Part shown: positions 40,021-49,025 of the stretch, in pieces
How positions within the stretch are numbered: the first letter of the stretch is position 1
How the letters are laid out: the number at the start of each line of letters is the position of its first letter
Assembly (NCBI RefSeq): GCF_002007115.1
Contig: NZ_MVAD01000001.1
Location: 930,001-994,000 of the forward strand
Source: Massilia sp. KIM
GTDB lineage: Bacteria > Pseudomonadota > Gammaproteobacteria > Burkholderiales > Burkholderiaceae_D
Length of the DNA: 64,000 bases
Reading direction: 5' to 3'
Made by a program: the position numbers and the translations under genes
Notes under the pieces: generated by a model
What the model was told of the DNA's origin: nothing
Databases searched by the model: none
Seen by the model: only the letters and a program-made list of their open reading frames with translations

Positions 40021-42579
40021 TCAGAAGCTGGCGGTCAGGCTCAGCTGGAAGTTGCGGCCCACGATGGGGCGGGCGTAGAAGAAGTCCGACACGCCGGGGT
40101 TCTCGGCGAAGCCGGCGCGCGGATTGCCTTCGGTCAGGCCGATCTCGTTGTCGACGTTCTGCAGCGAGGCGTTCAGGGTCACCGAGGGGGTGAGCTGGTA
40201 GCGCATGCCCAGGTCGATCACGTGGTAACGCGGCAGGCGCACCGAGTTCGCGAGGTCGGCGTAGCGCACGCCCAGGAAGTGGACGGACGCGAAGATCTCG
40301 CCCCGGTTATCCGGCAGCAGGATGCTCGGCGACACGGTGTAGTTCACGTTCGGGGTGCGTTCAGGGCGGTTGCCGCTGTAGCTGCCGGCGTTCGCCACCG
40401 AGGCGGCCGACGGACCGTCGACGCGCTTGATCTTGAGGCCGGAATCCTGCACCACGCCCTGCAGGGTCAGCTGGGCCCAGCGCAGCGGGCGCCACTGGGC
40501 CTCGAACTCCAGGCCCTTGACCTCGATGTCGCTGTAGATCGTGGTGTCGCGGGTGTCGGTGCCGAACTGGCGCGAGAAGCGGAAATCCTTGTAGTCGGTG
40601 CGGAAGGCGGTCAGGGTGGCGTTCAGGCCGCGGCGCACGTAGCGCAGGCCGATCTCGCCGAAGTTGATGTCGGTGACCGGATTCTCCGCGTTCGCCTGGT
40701 AGCTCGAGGCGTAGCGGGCGTACAGGGCCAGGTTGTCGTTCAGGAGGTAGTTGCTGCCCAGGGTCCAGGACAGCTTGTTGAACTTGCCGCGCACCGTGTT
40801 GTAGCGGCCCGAGAAGGCGCCGCCGTACTCGTTGTTGGCGATGATGTTGTCGACGTCCTGGCCGTTGGCGTCGAGCGCGCCCGGAATGGCGAGCGGGCCG
40901 CCGCCGATCGCCTGGCGGGCACGGAAGTTGTAGCGCTCATAGCGCAGGCCGCCGTCCAGGCGCAGGCGCTCGTCGAAGCGGAACTCGTTGTTCAGGTAGA
41001 GCGAGTTGGAATCGGACTGCTGGATGCTGCCGCCTTCGCCCCAGGCGCCGTACTTCAGGATGCCGTTCTCGGTCAGGTAGCCGACCGGTTTGCCGGCCGG
41101 GTCGAGGGCCACGATGTCCAGGCGCGCGGGCTGGTTGCGCACTTCGCCCAGGAACAGGCTGGCGCCGACGTTGCCGTCCTCCACGCGGGTGTCGAAGCTG
41201 AGCAGGCCGGCCGTCAGGCTGTTGCGGGCGGTGGTCCAGGTGGCGCTGATGTCGTTGACGAATTCCTCGACGTTGCGCTTGTTCTTGGCGGTGATGCTCT
41301 CGGCCACCAGGCCGTTGCCGTTGAGGGCGTTCAGGGCGGCGGTGCCTTGCACCACCGCGCCGCTGTTGACGTAGCGTAGTCCCGGCGTGCAGCGGCCGCC
41401 GCACTGGGCCGCGAAGCGGTTCAGCATCGCGGCGACGTCGGCGTGGCGGGCCGGGTCGAGCCGGTTGACGGCCGGGCGCAGGCTCTCGTTGTCGTAGCTG
41501 AAGACGGCGTTGAAGTCGTTCTTGAAGTCGGTGTAGCGGCCCTTGGCGCGGATCGTGACACCGTTGCCGAGGTCCTTGTCGAAGGCATAGCCGACCGAGG
41601 TCGACTTGGTGGCCACGCCGTCGGTCAGGTCGTTGGTCTGGAACAGGGCGCCGGTCGCGGGCGAGGTGCGCACCACCTGCACCGCGTTGTCGTAGCTGAT
41701 CATGGTGCCCTTGTTCGGGTCCAGGCCGGGGATGCCGCGCGGGTTGCCCGGGTCGCGCAGCGGGATCGGCAGCAGGAAGGTGTTGTGGTCGTCGACCAGC
41801 TTGACGTTCACGCTGAAGTCGCCGCCGGCGATCTTGCGGCCCAGGTAGGCGCGCAGGATGCCGCCATGGTCGGCCTTGAAGCCGACGTCGCGCACCGAGT
41901 CCGAGCTGCGGTAGAAGCCGCTCATGCCGGCGTACCAGCCGTTGCCGATGCCGCCGCCATAGCGCAGGTCGATGCGGCGGGTGCCGTAGCTGGAGCCGGT
42001 CAGGCGCACCGCGCCCTCCGGCTCGTCGGTGGCGCGGTGGGTGATGAAGTTGATGGTGGCGCCGGCGCCCTGGACGGTCAGGATGCCCGAGGTGCCGCCG
42101 CGCACGGCCTCGAGGCGGTCGATCGCCAGTTCCTGCTTCAGGATGGTGTCGCTCAGGGCGTTGGTGTAGAACACCGGCAGGCCGTCTTCCTGGAACTGGA
42201 TGAAGCTCTGTGCTCCGCCGGCCAAGCCGCGCACGGAGAAGTTGTTCGACACTTCGCCGCCCGAGGGCTCGACGAAGATGCCGGGGATGAGTTCGAGGGC
42301 GGCGGCGGTGCTCTGCGGGGCCTTGCGATCGAGGTCGGCGCGGTCGAGCACCGAGATCGCGACCGAGCTCTCGCGCACCGTGCGCTTGAGGGAGGTGCTG
42401 CCGGTGACGACCACGCGGCTGATGTCGTCGGTGTCGGCCGCTTCGCCGGCTTGGGCGGAGGCCGGTGCGGGTGAGGGTGCGGACTGGGGTGGGGCGGCGG
42501 CCTCCTGGGCGGCCGCGTCGGCGAGCGTCAGTACGGCGAGCGAAATGCTGGTCAGCGCCAGTTTGCAGGCGTTTCTCAT
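40021..42579 (-). CDS. TonB-dependent outer-membrane receptor, probably for a carbohydrate
   Basis: 852 residues. Signal peptide cut probably after ADAAA or AQE, a Pro/Ala-rich spacer, a TonB-box-like segment DDISRVVVTGS near residue 52, plug domain (SVLDRADLDRKAPQSTAAAL, ELIPGIFVEPSGGEVSNNFS, INFITHRATDEPEGAVRLTG) and a 22-strand barrel ending RNFQLSLTASF with terminal Phe. Genomic context (sugar ABC transporter, glycosidases, LacI regulator with operators) points to oligosaccharide rather than siderophore uptake. First gene of the minus-strand sugar operon. Confidence 0.92.
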   Translation of the reverse strand: MRNACKLALTSISLAVLTLADAAAQEAAAPPQSAPSPAPASAQAGEAADTDDISRVVVTGSTSLKRTVRESSVAISVLDRADLDRKAPQSTAAALELIPGIFVEPSGGEVSNNFSVRGLAGGAQSFIQFQEDGLPVFYTNALSDTILKQELAIDRLEAVRGGTSGILTVQGAGATINFITHRATDEPEGAVRLTGSSYGTRRIDLRYGGGIGNGWYAGMSGFYRSSDSVRDVGFKADHGGILRAYLGRKIAGGDFSVNVKLVDDHNTFLLPIPLRDPGNPRGIPGLDPNKGTMISYDNAVQVVRTSPATGALFQTNDLTDGVATKSTSVGYAFDKDLGNGVTIRAKGRYTDFKNDFNAVFSYDNESLRPAVNRLDPARHADVAAMLNRFAAQCGGRCTPGLRYVNSGAVVQGTAALNALNGNGLVAESITAKNKRNVEEFVNDISATWTTARNSLTAGLLSFDTRVEDGNVGASLFLGEVRNQPARLDIVALDPAGKPVGYLTENGILKYGAWGEGGSIQQSDSNSLYLNNEFRFDERLRLDGGLRYERYNFRARQAIGGGPLAIPGALDANGQDVDNIIANNEYGGAFSGRYNTVRGKFNKLSWTLGSNYLLNDNLALYARYASSYQANAENPVTDINFGEIGLRYVRRGLNATLTAFRTDYKDFRFSRQFGTDTRDTTIYSDIEVKGLEFEAQWRPLRWAQLTLQGVVQDSGLKIKRVDGPSAASVANAGSYSGNRPERTPNVNYTVSPSILLPDNRGEIFASVHFLGVRYADLANSVRLPRYHVIDLGMRYQLTPSVTLNASLQNVDNEIGLTEGNPRAGFAENPGVSDFFYARPIVGRNFQLSLTASF

Positions 42580-42692
42580 GCTGTCTCCTGTGGGTGTCGT
42601 GTTGTTGTTCTCGATCGATTCTTGTCTCCGCCCTGCGTTGCGGCGGAGCGGGATTGTGATTGAAGCAAGAAATACTCGGCAGGGTCAAGAAA

Positions 42693-42714
42693 TTTGAGCA
42701 ACCGGTTGCGCAAA
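42693..42714. promoter_or_regulatory. LacI-family operator-like palindrome 1
   Basis: 22-base near-palindrome with core TTGAGCAACCGGTTGCGCAA (42694-42713); the central GCAACCGGTTGC is perfect. It lies between the divergent receptor and regulator genes. A weak receptor promoter (-35 TTGACC at 42688-42683, minus) begins just beside it. Confidence 0.75.
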
Positions 42715-42746
42715 TCGTTTTTAGTGGCAAATAAGCCACGTTTTGG

Positions 42747-42766
42747 TTGAGCAACCGCTTGCTCAT
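42747..42766. promoter_or_regulatory. LacI-family operator-like palindrome 2
   Basis: TTGAGCAACCGCTTGCTCAT differs from operator 1 at three of 20 positions and keeps GAGCAA...TTGCTC. The two centres are 53 bp apart, about five helical turns, so dimers could face the same side of DNA. It lies nearer the regulator gene, suggesting autoregulation. Confidence 0.75.
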
Positions 42767-42839
42767 TTCAAAAAGATGGCAAAATAGAAAAGGGATTTCG
42801 AGCGTGGCGATGCGCTTGCACCCGGTTTAGGGAGACTTG

Positions 42840-43808
42840 GTGAAGATAACGCTCGATCAACTTGCCGCCAGCCTGGGGCTATCGAAAGGCACGGTCAGCC
42901 GCGCCCTAAACGGCAAGGGCCGCATGTCGGAAGAGACCCGCCAGCGCATCCTGGCGGCCATGCAGGAGAGCGGCTATCACCCCGACACGGCGGCCCAGGA
43001 GCTGAGCCGCCGTTCGCGCCACAGCATCGGGATCTCGCTGAGCCAGGGCGGCTTCGGCCCTTACTTCACCCTGTTCTGGCGCGCCGTCCTCGACGTGGCC
43101 AGCGAACGAGGCACGCGCTTCCTCGAAATGAAGTCGGCCCTGGACAGCTATGCGCGCCTGCCCGACGCCGTGCTGCTGCATAACACGGTCGAAGTGCGCG
43201 AACGCCTGGCCTACCTGGCGTCACGCGGCGTGCCGGCCGTGGTGCTGGGCCACCAGCCCGACGCCGCCTTCGTGGTGCCGGACGACCTGGGCGGCGGCTG
43301 CGAGGCGGTGCGCCACCTGGTCGGCCTCGGGCATCGCGAGATCGCCTACGTCGGCATGGAGAGCCCGCAGCAGTCGGACCTCGACCGGCGCGAAGGCTAC
43401 CGGCAGGCCCTGGCCGAGGCGGGCATCGCCTGGCGCGCCGATCTCGAACTGGACGGCGGGGCCTCGGTGCTGGGCGGTTACCGCGCAGTGCGCCGCGCCT
43501 GGGAGCGCGGCCTGCGCTTTTCCGCCCTGTTCTGCGCCACCGACGAGATGGCGGTGGGCGCCATCGGCGCCTTCGAGGACATCGGCCTGTCGGTGCCGGG
43601 GGATGTGTCGGTGGCCGGCTTCGATGGCTTGCCCGACCTGCCGTATCAGCTGACGACGGTTGAGCAGGACATCGCGCGCATCGCGCTCGAGGCGGTCCGG
43701 CTGGCCGAGGACATGATCAATGGCGCGCCGGCGCGCGCCATCGTGGTGCCGGTGCTGCTGCGTCCCGGCGCGACCACCGCCGCGCCGGCTTCCTCGTTCA
43801 GAAGCTGA
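42840..43808 (+). CDS. LacI-family transcriptional regulator
   Basis: 322 residues from GTG 42840 (AGGGAG 5 bases upstream; TTG 42837 is possible). N-terminal helix-turn-helix ITLDQLAASLGLSKGTVSRA and hinge YHPDTAAQELSRR, followed by a periplasmic-binding-protein-like sensor (GHREIAYVGMES, FCATDEMAVGAIGAFEDIGL, VPGDVSVAGFDGLPDLPY). It probably represses the divergent sugar operon, the ligand being a product of that pathway. Its last 11 bases overlap the end of the convergent siderophore receptor gene. Confidence 0.95.
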   Translation: MKITLDQLAASLGLSKGTVSRALNGKGRMSEETRQRILAAMQESGYHPDTAAQELSRRSRHSIGISLSQGGFGPYFTLFWRAVLDVASERGTRFLEMKSALDSYARLPDAVLLHNTVEVRERLAYLASRGVPAVVLGHQPDAAFVVPDDLGGGCEAVRHLVGLGHREIAYVGMESPQQSDLDRREGYRQALAEAGIAWRADLELDGGASVLGGYRAVRRAWERGLRFSALFCATDEMAVGAIGAFEDIGLSVPGDVSVAGFDGLPDLPYQLTTVEQDIARIALEAVRLAEDMINGAPARAIVVPVLLRPGATTAAPASSFRS

Positions 43809-45969
43809 GCGAGCCCGACACCACCACGCTGCGCGGACCGCCCGCCACCAGGTAGCCGAAGCCCGGATAGCCGCCGGCCGAGGCCCAGTAGTTCTTGTCG
43901 GTGACGTTGTCCACGCGCGCACGCAGGACCAGCTCGCGGTCGAACAGGCGGGTGGTGTAGTTGGCCCCGATGTCCAGGCGCGTCCACGAGGGCAGCTTCT
44001 GGGTGTTGGCCTGGTCGGCGTACTGGCTCGAGGTGTAGACGGTGCGCGCGTTCAGCGACAGGCCCTGCACGCCCGGCACGTCCCATTCCGCGCCCAGGTT
44101 GAGCTGGGTCTCCGGCACGCCGATGGCATCATTGCCTTCATTGACGCCGCCCGCCGTGCGGCGCTGTTCGGCTTCGAGCAGGGTCAGGCCGCCCAGCAGG
44201 CGCAGGCCGCGCGCCGGGGTGCCGAACACCGACAGCTCCAGGCCGCGGTTGCGCTGCTCGCCGTTCAGGCCGAAGCGCCGGTTCTCGACGAAGGCGCTGG
44301 GCTGGGTGGTGGTGAACAGGGCCGCGCTCATGCCCAGCTTGCCGCCGTCGTACTTGACGCCGACTTCGCGCTGGCGCGAGACGAAGGGCGCGAACACCTC
44401 GCCCTGGTTGACGATGTCCGTGCCCGAGGCGACCGGGCCTTTCTGCAGGCCCTCGCTGTAGTTCGCGTACAGCGACAGGTTCTTCATCGGCTTGTAGACG
44501 ATGCCGGCCAGCGGGGTGTTTTCGCTCTGCTCGTAGGCGGCATTCTCGACGCCGGTGTTGTAGTCGTAGCCGTAGTCCTTGATCTTCTGGTGGCGCAGGC
44601 CCACCGTCACCAGCACCGTGTCGCCGGCGAAGGACAGGGTGTCGGCCAGCGCGTAGCTCGACAGGATGCTCTTGGAGGTCAGCAGCGGGTTGTTCATGTC
44701 GCCGCCGGTGAAGAAGCGCGAGGACGGCGCGGCCACGTCGACGGGACGGTAGATGTTGGCGGCGAAGCCGGCGAAGTCGCTCATGCCGTAGGCGTTCTTC
44801 GACTCCGAGTGGAAGCCCGAGGCGCTGGCGCTCAGGCTGTGCTTGACCGCGCCGGTGCGCAGCTCGGCGCGCACGCCCACTTCGCCGGTGCGGATCTTGT
44901 CTTCGCGCACGTTGTCGAAGCGCGACATGGTGCCGCTGCCGTCGCGCGCGGTGACGGTGGGCGAGGAAATGATGTTGAACTCGTCGCCCTTGCGCGCGCC
45001 GAAGGCGGCCCAGGCCACCGCGCCGCCCGGCAGGTCGACCTCGCCGCGCACGGTGCCGAAGGTGTCGCGTTCGTCCGAGGTGGTCCAGGGTTGGGCGTAG
45101 TTGCTGTCCGCATCCGGCGCCGCGATCATCGGCACGCCGGCCGCCAGGGTCACGCTCGGGCGTGCGGCCGTCAGGCTGTGGTCCTGGTGGCCGAGGTCGG
45201 CGGACAGGCGGAAACCGCGGCCGCGGTAGTCCATGCCGATCGAGTACACGCTCAGCTCGCGGCCTTCGCGGTCGATGGCGGTGTCGCCATCGCGGCGCAC
45301 GGCGTTGACGCGGATGCCGGCGCGGTTCTCGGGGCCGAAGCGGCGCGCCACGTCGGCCGCCACATAGCCCTGGCCGCCGGTCTCGACGCCCACCGTCACC
45401 TGGGACAGCGGCGTGTTCGGGGCGCGCTTGGGCAGCAGGTTGACCGAACCGCCGATGCCGCCGCCGCCCGGGGCCGCGCCGTTGATGAAGCTGTTCGCCC
45501 CGCGCAGGACTTCGACGCGTTCCAGCAGCTCGGAGGCCACGAACTGGCGCGGCAGCAGGCCGAACAGGCCGTTATAGGCCAGGTCGTCCGAGCTCACCGC
45601 GAAGCCGCGGATCATGTACAGCTCCTGGTAGTTGCCGAAACCGCGCGCCACCCGCACCGAGGGGTCGTTCTGCAGCACGTCGGCCACGCCGCGCGCCTGC
45701 TGGCCCTGGATCAGTTCCTGGGTGTAGTTGGTGGCGTTGAAGGGGGTGTCCATGATGTCGACGTTGCCCAACAGACCGATGCGGCCGCCACGCGCCACCT
45801 GTCCGCCGGCATAGGCCGCGGGCAGGCCCTGGGCCGAGGCGTCGGCCGAGGCGCTGACGACCACGGTGGCCATCGGCTGGGTGGCTTGGTCTTGTGCATG
45901 CGCTGTGGAAACGGCGAGGAGGGCGGCGGCAAGGGCCAGGGGAGTGGGGGCGAAACGAGGAGAAATCAT
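43798..45969 (-). CDS. TonB-dependent siderophore receptor
   Basis: 723 residues. Signal peptide MISPRFAPTPLALAAALLAV cut after AHA; TonB-box-like ATVVVSA; plug domain with DTPFNATNYTQELIQGQQAR and DVLQNDPSVRVARGFGNYQE (typical of FhuA/FpvA-type receptors), RGANSFINGAAPGGGGIGGS; barrel ending GGPRSVVVSGSLSF. Fur-like boxes lie just upstream, so iron limitation should induce it. It diverges from a PepSY gene. The ligand, probably a hydroxamate or mixed siderophore, cannot be told. Confidence 0.94.
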   Translation of the reverse strand: MISPRFAPTPLALAAALLAVSTAHAQDQATQPMATVVVSASADASAQGLPAAYAGGQVARGGRIGLLGNVDIMDTPFNATNYTQELIQGQQARGVADVLQNDPSVRVARGFGNYQELYMIRGFAVSSDDLAYNGLFGLLPRQFVASELLERVEVLRGANSFINGAAPGGGGIGGSVNLLPKRAPNTPLSQVTVGVETGGQGYVAADVARRFGPENRAGIRVNAVRRDGDTAIDREGRELSVYSIGMDYRGRGFRLSADLGHQDHSLTAARPSVTLAAGVPMIAAPDADSNYAQPWTTSDERDTFGTVRGEVDLPGGAVAWAAFGARKGDEFNIISSPTVTARDGSGTMSRFDNVREDKIRTGEVGVRAELRTGAVKHSLSASASGFHSESKNAYGMSDFAGFAANIYRPVDVAAPSSRFFTGGDMNNPLLTSKSILSSYALADTLSFAGDTVLVTVGLRHQKIKDYGYDYNTGVENAAYEQSENTPLAGIVYKPMKNLSLYANYSEGLQKGPVASGTDIVNQGEVFAPFVSRQREVGVKYDGGKLGMSAALFTTTQPSAFVENRRFGLNGEQRNRGLELSVFGTPARGLRLLGGLTLLEAEQRRTAGGVNEGNDAIGVPETQLNLGAEWDVPGVQGLSLNARTVYTSSQYADQANTQKLPSWTRLDIGANYTTRLFDRELVLRARVDNVTDKNYWASAGGYPGFGYLVAGGPRSVVVSGSLSF

Positions 45970-45988
45970 GAAGTGTTGCTCTTTTTTT

Positions 45989-46009
45989 GAATGAGAATGC
46001 TTATCATTT
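45989..46009. promoter_or_regulatory. Fur-box-like sequence 1
   Basis: TGAATGAGAATGCTTATCAT, close to the Fur consensus of inverted GATAAT hexamers. It lies 20 bases upstream of the siderophore receptor ATG, where bound Fur would block its promoter. Confidence 0.7.
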
Positions 46010-46031
46010 TAGCGTTAGCGCTTGCGTCTGT

Positions 46032-46050
46032 AAATGAGAACCATTATTAT
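46032..46050. promoter_or_regulatory. Fur-box-like sequence 2
   Basis: AAATGAGAACCATTATTAT, a second degenerate Fur site 28 bases upstream of the PepSY gene. Together the sites would place both divergent units under iron control. Confidence 0.6.
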
Positions 46051-46077
46051 TTGCCCACCTCATCCGACCGAATACCC

Positions 46078-47250
46078 ATGTCGCCTCTGTCCCTGCGCCG
46101 CTGGAGCTGGATCCACAAGTGGAGCAGCCTGGTCTGCACCGTCTTCATGCTGCTGCTGTGCCTGACCGGCCTGCCGCTGATCTATCACCACGAAATCGGC
46201 CACCTGCTGGGCAACGAAGTCGAGGCCCCCGCGATGCCGGCCGACACGCCGCGCGGCAACATCGACGCCGTGATCGCCTCGGCCAAGGAGCTCTACCCCA
46301 ACAAGATCATGATGTACATGTCGCAGGAAATCGACGAACCTGCGATCTGGAACGTCACCCTGGGCGACCATCCGAACGACGAGAACTACAAGCCGATCGC
46401 GGTCGACGCCCGAACCACCAAGGTCATCACCGAGCCGGCCTTCGAGGGCGGCGTCTTCATGTCCACCATGTTCCGCCTGCACGTGGACCTGTTCGCGGGC
46501 GTGCCGGGCAAGCTGTTCCTGGGTTTCATGGGCCTTCTGCTCCTGGTGGCCATCGTCAGCGGCGCGGTGCTGTACGCGCCCTTCATGCGCAAGATCGACT
46601 TCGGCACCGTGCGCCAGGAGCGCAGCCGCCGCCTGAAGTGGCTCGACATCCACAACGTGCTGGGCATCGTCACCCTGGTCTGGGCCTTCGTGGTGGGCGC
46701 AACCGGCATGGTCAACACCTGGGCCGACGTGCTGCTCAAGTACTGGCAGGTGACCGAGGTCGCCGAGATGCTCAAGCCCTACGAGGGCAGCCCGCCGCCG
46801 GTGCGCATGTCCTCGGTGCACGAGGCGATCCACCGCGCCGAAGCCGCCGAACCCGGCATGAAGGTGGCCTTCGTCGCCTTCCCGGGTACCCCCTTCACCA
46901 GCGCCCACCACTATGGCGTCTACATGCGCGGCGACGAAGCCTTCAGCTCGCGCCTGTACAAGCCGGTACTGATCGACGCCGCCACCGGCGAGATCACCGA
47001 CCGCCGCGAGCTGCCCTGGTACCTGACCGCGCTACTGCTGTCGCAACCGCTGCACTTCGGCGACTACGGCGGGCAGTGGATGAAATTCTTCTGGGCGCTG
47101 CTGGACATCGCCACCATTGTCATCCTGGTCACCGGCCTGTACCTGTGGGTCAAGCGCGGCAGGAGGGTGACGGACAAGGTCGCGGCGCCCGCGACCCACA
47201 CCGCCGGCGGCGAACTGCCGGCCCTCGCACGCAAGCAGGAGGCTTCATGA
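46078..47250 (+). CDS. PepSY-associated TM protein (probable siderophore-iron reductase type)
   Basis: 390 residues from ATG 46078. Four membrane helices: SSLVCTVFMLLLCLTGLPLI, FLGFMGLLLLVAIVSGAVLY, LGIVTLVWAFVVGATGMVNT and WALLDIATIVILVTGLYLWV, with periplasmic PepSY-like loops between. Conserved membrane His (WSWIHKW, LHVDLFAG, WLDIHNVLG, LHFGDYGG) fit a role in heme binding or electron transfer in ferric-siderophore reduction. Divergent from the receptor and behind a Fur-like box. Such proteins usually accompany siderophore receptors; the reductase role is inference. Confidence 0.9.
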   Translation: MSPLSLRRWSWIHKWSSLVCTVFMLLLCLTGLPLIYHHEIGHLLGNEVEAPAMPADTPRGNIDAVIASAKELYPNKIMMYMSQEIDEPAIWNVTLGDHPNDENYKPIAVDARTTKVITEPAFEGGVFMSTMFRLHVDLFAGVPGKLFLGFMGLLLLVAIVSGAVLYAPFMRKIDFGTVRQERSRRLKWLDIHNVLGIVTLVWAFVVGATGMVNTWADVLLKYWQVTEVAEMLKPYEGSPPPVRMSSVHEAIHRAEAAEPGMKVAFVAFPGTPFTSAHHYGVYMRGDEAFSSRLYKPVLIDAATGEITDRRELPWYLTALLLSQPLHFGDYGGQWMKFFWALLDIATIVILVTGLYLWVKRGRRVTDKVAAPATHTAGGELPALARKQEAS

Positions 47251-47435
47251 CCCGTACCGCCATGCAGATCTGGGGCGCGCCCATCGCGCTGGCCGTCCTC
47301 ACCGTGATCGGGCTGACCTCGGCCCTGCTGGGTGACGGGCTGTGGGACCTGGTCTCGGCGCTGACGCTCGGCGCGCCGGTGGCCGTGGGCGCCTGGTGCA
47401 CCTTGCGGCGCCAGCCCGGAAAGTCCCGCGCCTAA
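47247..47435 (+). CDS. Small membrane protein downstream of PepSY gene
   Basis: 62 residues; ATG overlaps the PepSY stop (ATGA). Two hydrophobic segments: MQIWGAPIALAVLTVIGLTS and LVSALTLGAPVAVGAWCTL, then a basic tail. No named domain recognised. Tight coupling suggests it helps the PepSY protein; small two-helix proteins in this place are frequent in the family's loci. Confidence 0.8.
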   Translation: MTRTAMQIWGAPIALAVLTVIGLTSALLGDGLWDLVSALTLGAPVAVGAWCTLRRQPGKSRA

Positions 47436-47482
47436 AGGATGAGCCGCGCGCAGCGCTGCGCGCACCCCGCGCCGCTGGCGCA

Positions 47483-47512
47483 TTGGCCTGCACCGCCGCC
47501 AGGTTGTATACT
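47483..47512 (+). promoter_or_regulatory. Candidate promoter of ppx
   Basis: -35 TTGGCC (47483-47488) and -10 TATACT (47507-47512) with an 18-base spacer, 57 bases before the ppx start. Confidence 0.5.
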
Positions 47513-47569
47513 CGGGGAGGCAGGGCGTGCACAGGGCCGCCCGCTCGAACCCTCATCCGAAAGAGCAAC

Positions 47570-49018
47570 ATGTTCGCAGCAGTGGACCTCGGGTCCAACA
47601 GCTTCCGCCTGCACATCGGCGAGCCGGCCGGCGGCCGCATGCACATCGTGCGCACCGCGCGCGACCCGATCCGCCTGGCCGCGGGACTCGACAGCAACAA
47701 CATGCTGAGCGAGGCGGCGATGCGCACCGCCATCGGCTGCCTGGAAGACTTCCGCAGGATCCTCGACGAATACCACCTGGACGCCGTGCGCGTGGTGGCC
47801 ACCAACACCCTGCGCGTGGCGCGCAACGCCGAGCTCTTGCTGCCTCTGCTCGAAAAGGCGATCGGCTATCCGATCGAGATCATCTCGGGCGAGGAAGAGG
47901 GACGACTGATCTACATGGGCGTCTCGCGCGCCATCGAGCGCCCGGAGGAGCGCCGCATCGTGGTCGACATCGGCGGCGGCTCGACCGAAGTCATCACCGG
48001 CATCGGGGCGGAGATCACCCTGGTCGAATCCTTCGGCATCGGCACTCATCCGCAGACCGCGGCCTATTTCGCCGACGGCCGCATCCTGCCGCGCAAGTTC
48101 GACGCCGCCGTCACCGCCGCGCGCGCCCGCTTCGAGGACGCGGCCGGGTTGTACAAGGCCCAGGGCTGGGACGCTGCCTATGGCTCCTCCGGCACCATGC
48201 GCGCCATCAACGAAGTCATCAGCCGCAACGGCATCGGCGACGGCAGCATGTCGCAGGCCAGCCTGCATGCGCTGCGCGACGTCCTGCTGGAGCTCGGGCA
48301 CGTGGACGCCTTCAGCCTGCCGGGCGTGAAGAAGGAGAGGGTGCCGGTGATGGTGGGCGGCCTGACGGTCTTGATCGGCGTGATGCAGGAGCTGGGCATC
48401 CCGCGCCTGAGCGCCATCAACGCCGGCCTGCGCCTGGGCGTGCTGTCCGACCTCGAACTGCGCGCCAACCGGCGCGACCGCCGCGACGCCGCAATCCGCG
48501 CCTGCATGCAGCGCTTCGGCGTGGACCGCCAGCGCGCCATGCGCGCGACCCGCATCGCCGCCGCGCTGTACGAGCAGTTGCAGCCCCAGGGCGACAAGCT
48601 GCATCACTACCTGGCCTGGGCCAGCATGCTGCACGAAGTGGGCTTGGCGGTGTCGATGACGGGCGCGCACAAGCACGGCGCCTACATCGTCGAGCATGCC
48701 GACCTGGCCGGCTTCACCACGCGCGAGCAGGTTCTGATGAGCCAACTGGTGCTGGGGCAGAAGGGCAATCTGCGCAAGATCCGCGAAGCGCTTGCCGAGC
48801 AGGACCTGGCCAAGGCGGTGCTGGCGCTGCGCCTGGCTGTGGTGTTCATGCATGCGCGCGCCGACGACGACCTCGCGGGACTGAAGCTGCGCCTGAAGGG
48901 GCGGGTGGAGATCGAGCTGCCGCCCGAGCTGCTGACCAGGCACCCGACCCTGGCGCCCTGGTTCGAGAAGGAAGAGGGCTGCTGGAACGAGATCGGCTTG
49001 CCCTTCCAGCTGCGGTGA
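47570..49018 (+). CDS. ppx: Exopolyphosphatase (Ppx/GppA family)
   Basis: 482 residues from ATG 47570. Actin-like ATPase fold: phosphate-1 motif AAVDLGSNSFRLHI at the N-terminus, catalytic Glu region EIISGEEEGRLIYMGVSRAI near residue 107, phosphate-2 VDIGGGSTEVITG near residue 134. The C-terminal HD-like helical domain starts around residue 300. It removes terminal phosphate from polyphosphate; GppA activity on pppGpp cannot be excluded. Ppk lies 2 kb downstream on the other strand. Confidence 0.93.
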   Translation: MFAAVDLGSNSFRLHIGEPAGGRMHIVRTARDPIRLAAGLDSNNMLSEAAMRTAIGCLEDFRRILDEYHLDAVRVVATNTLRVARNAELLLPLLEKAIGYPIEIISGEEEGRLIYMGVSRAIERPEERRIVVDIGGGSTEVITGIGAEITLVESFGIGTHPQTAAYFADGRILPRKFDAAVTAARARFEDAAGLYKAQGWDAAYGSSGTMRAINEVISRNGIGDGSMSQASLHALRDVLLELGHVDAFSLPGVKKERVPVMVGGLTVLIGVMQELGIPRLSAINAGLRLGVLSDLELRANRRDRRDAAIRACMQRFGVDRQRAMRATRIAAALYEQLQPQGDKLHHYLAWASMLHEVGLAVSMTGAHKHGAYIVEHADLAGFTTREQVLMSQLVLGQKGNLRKIREALAEQDLAKAVLALRLAVVFMHARADDDLAGLKLRLKGRVEIELPPELLTRHPTLAPWFEKEEGCWNEIGLPFQLR

Positions 49019-49025
49019 GGCGAGA

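Noticed and set aside
43720-45990. 756-codon plus-strand open frame over the siderophore receptor
   Set aside because: Antisense shadow; the minus strand carries a full signal peptide, plug and barrel.
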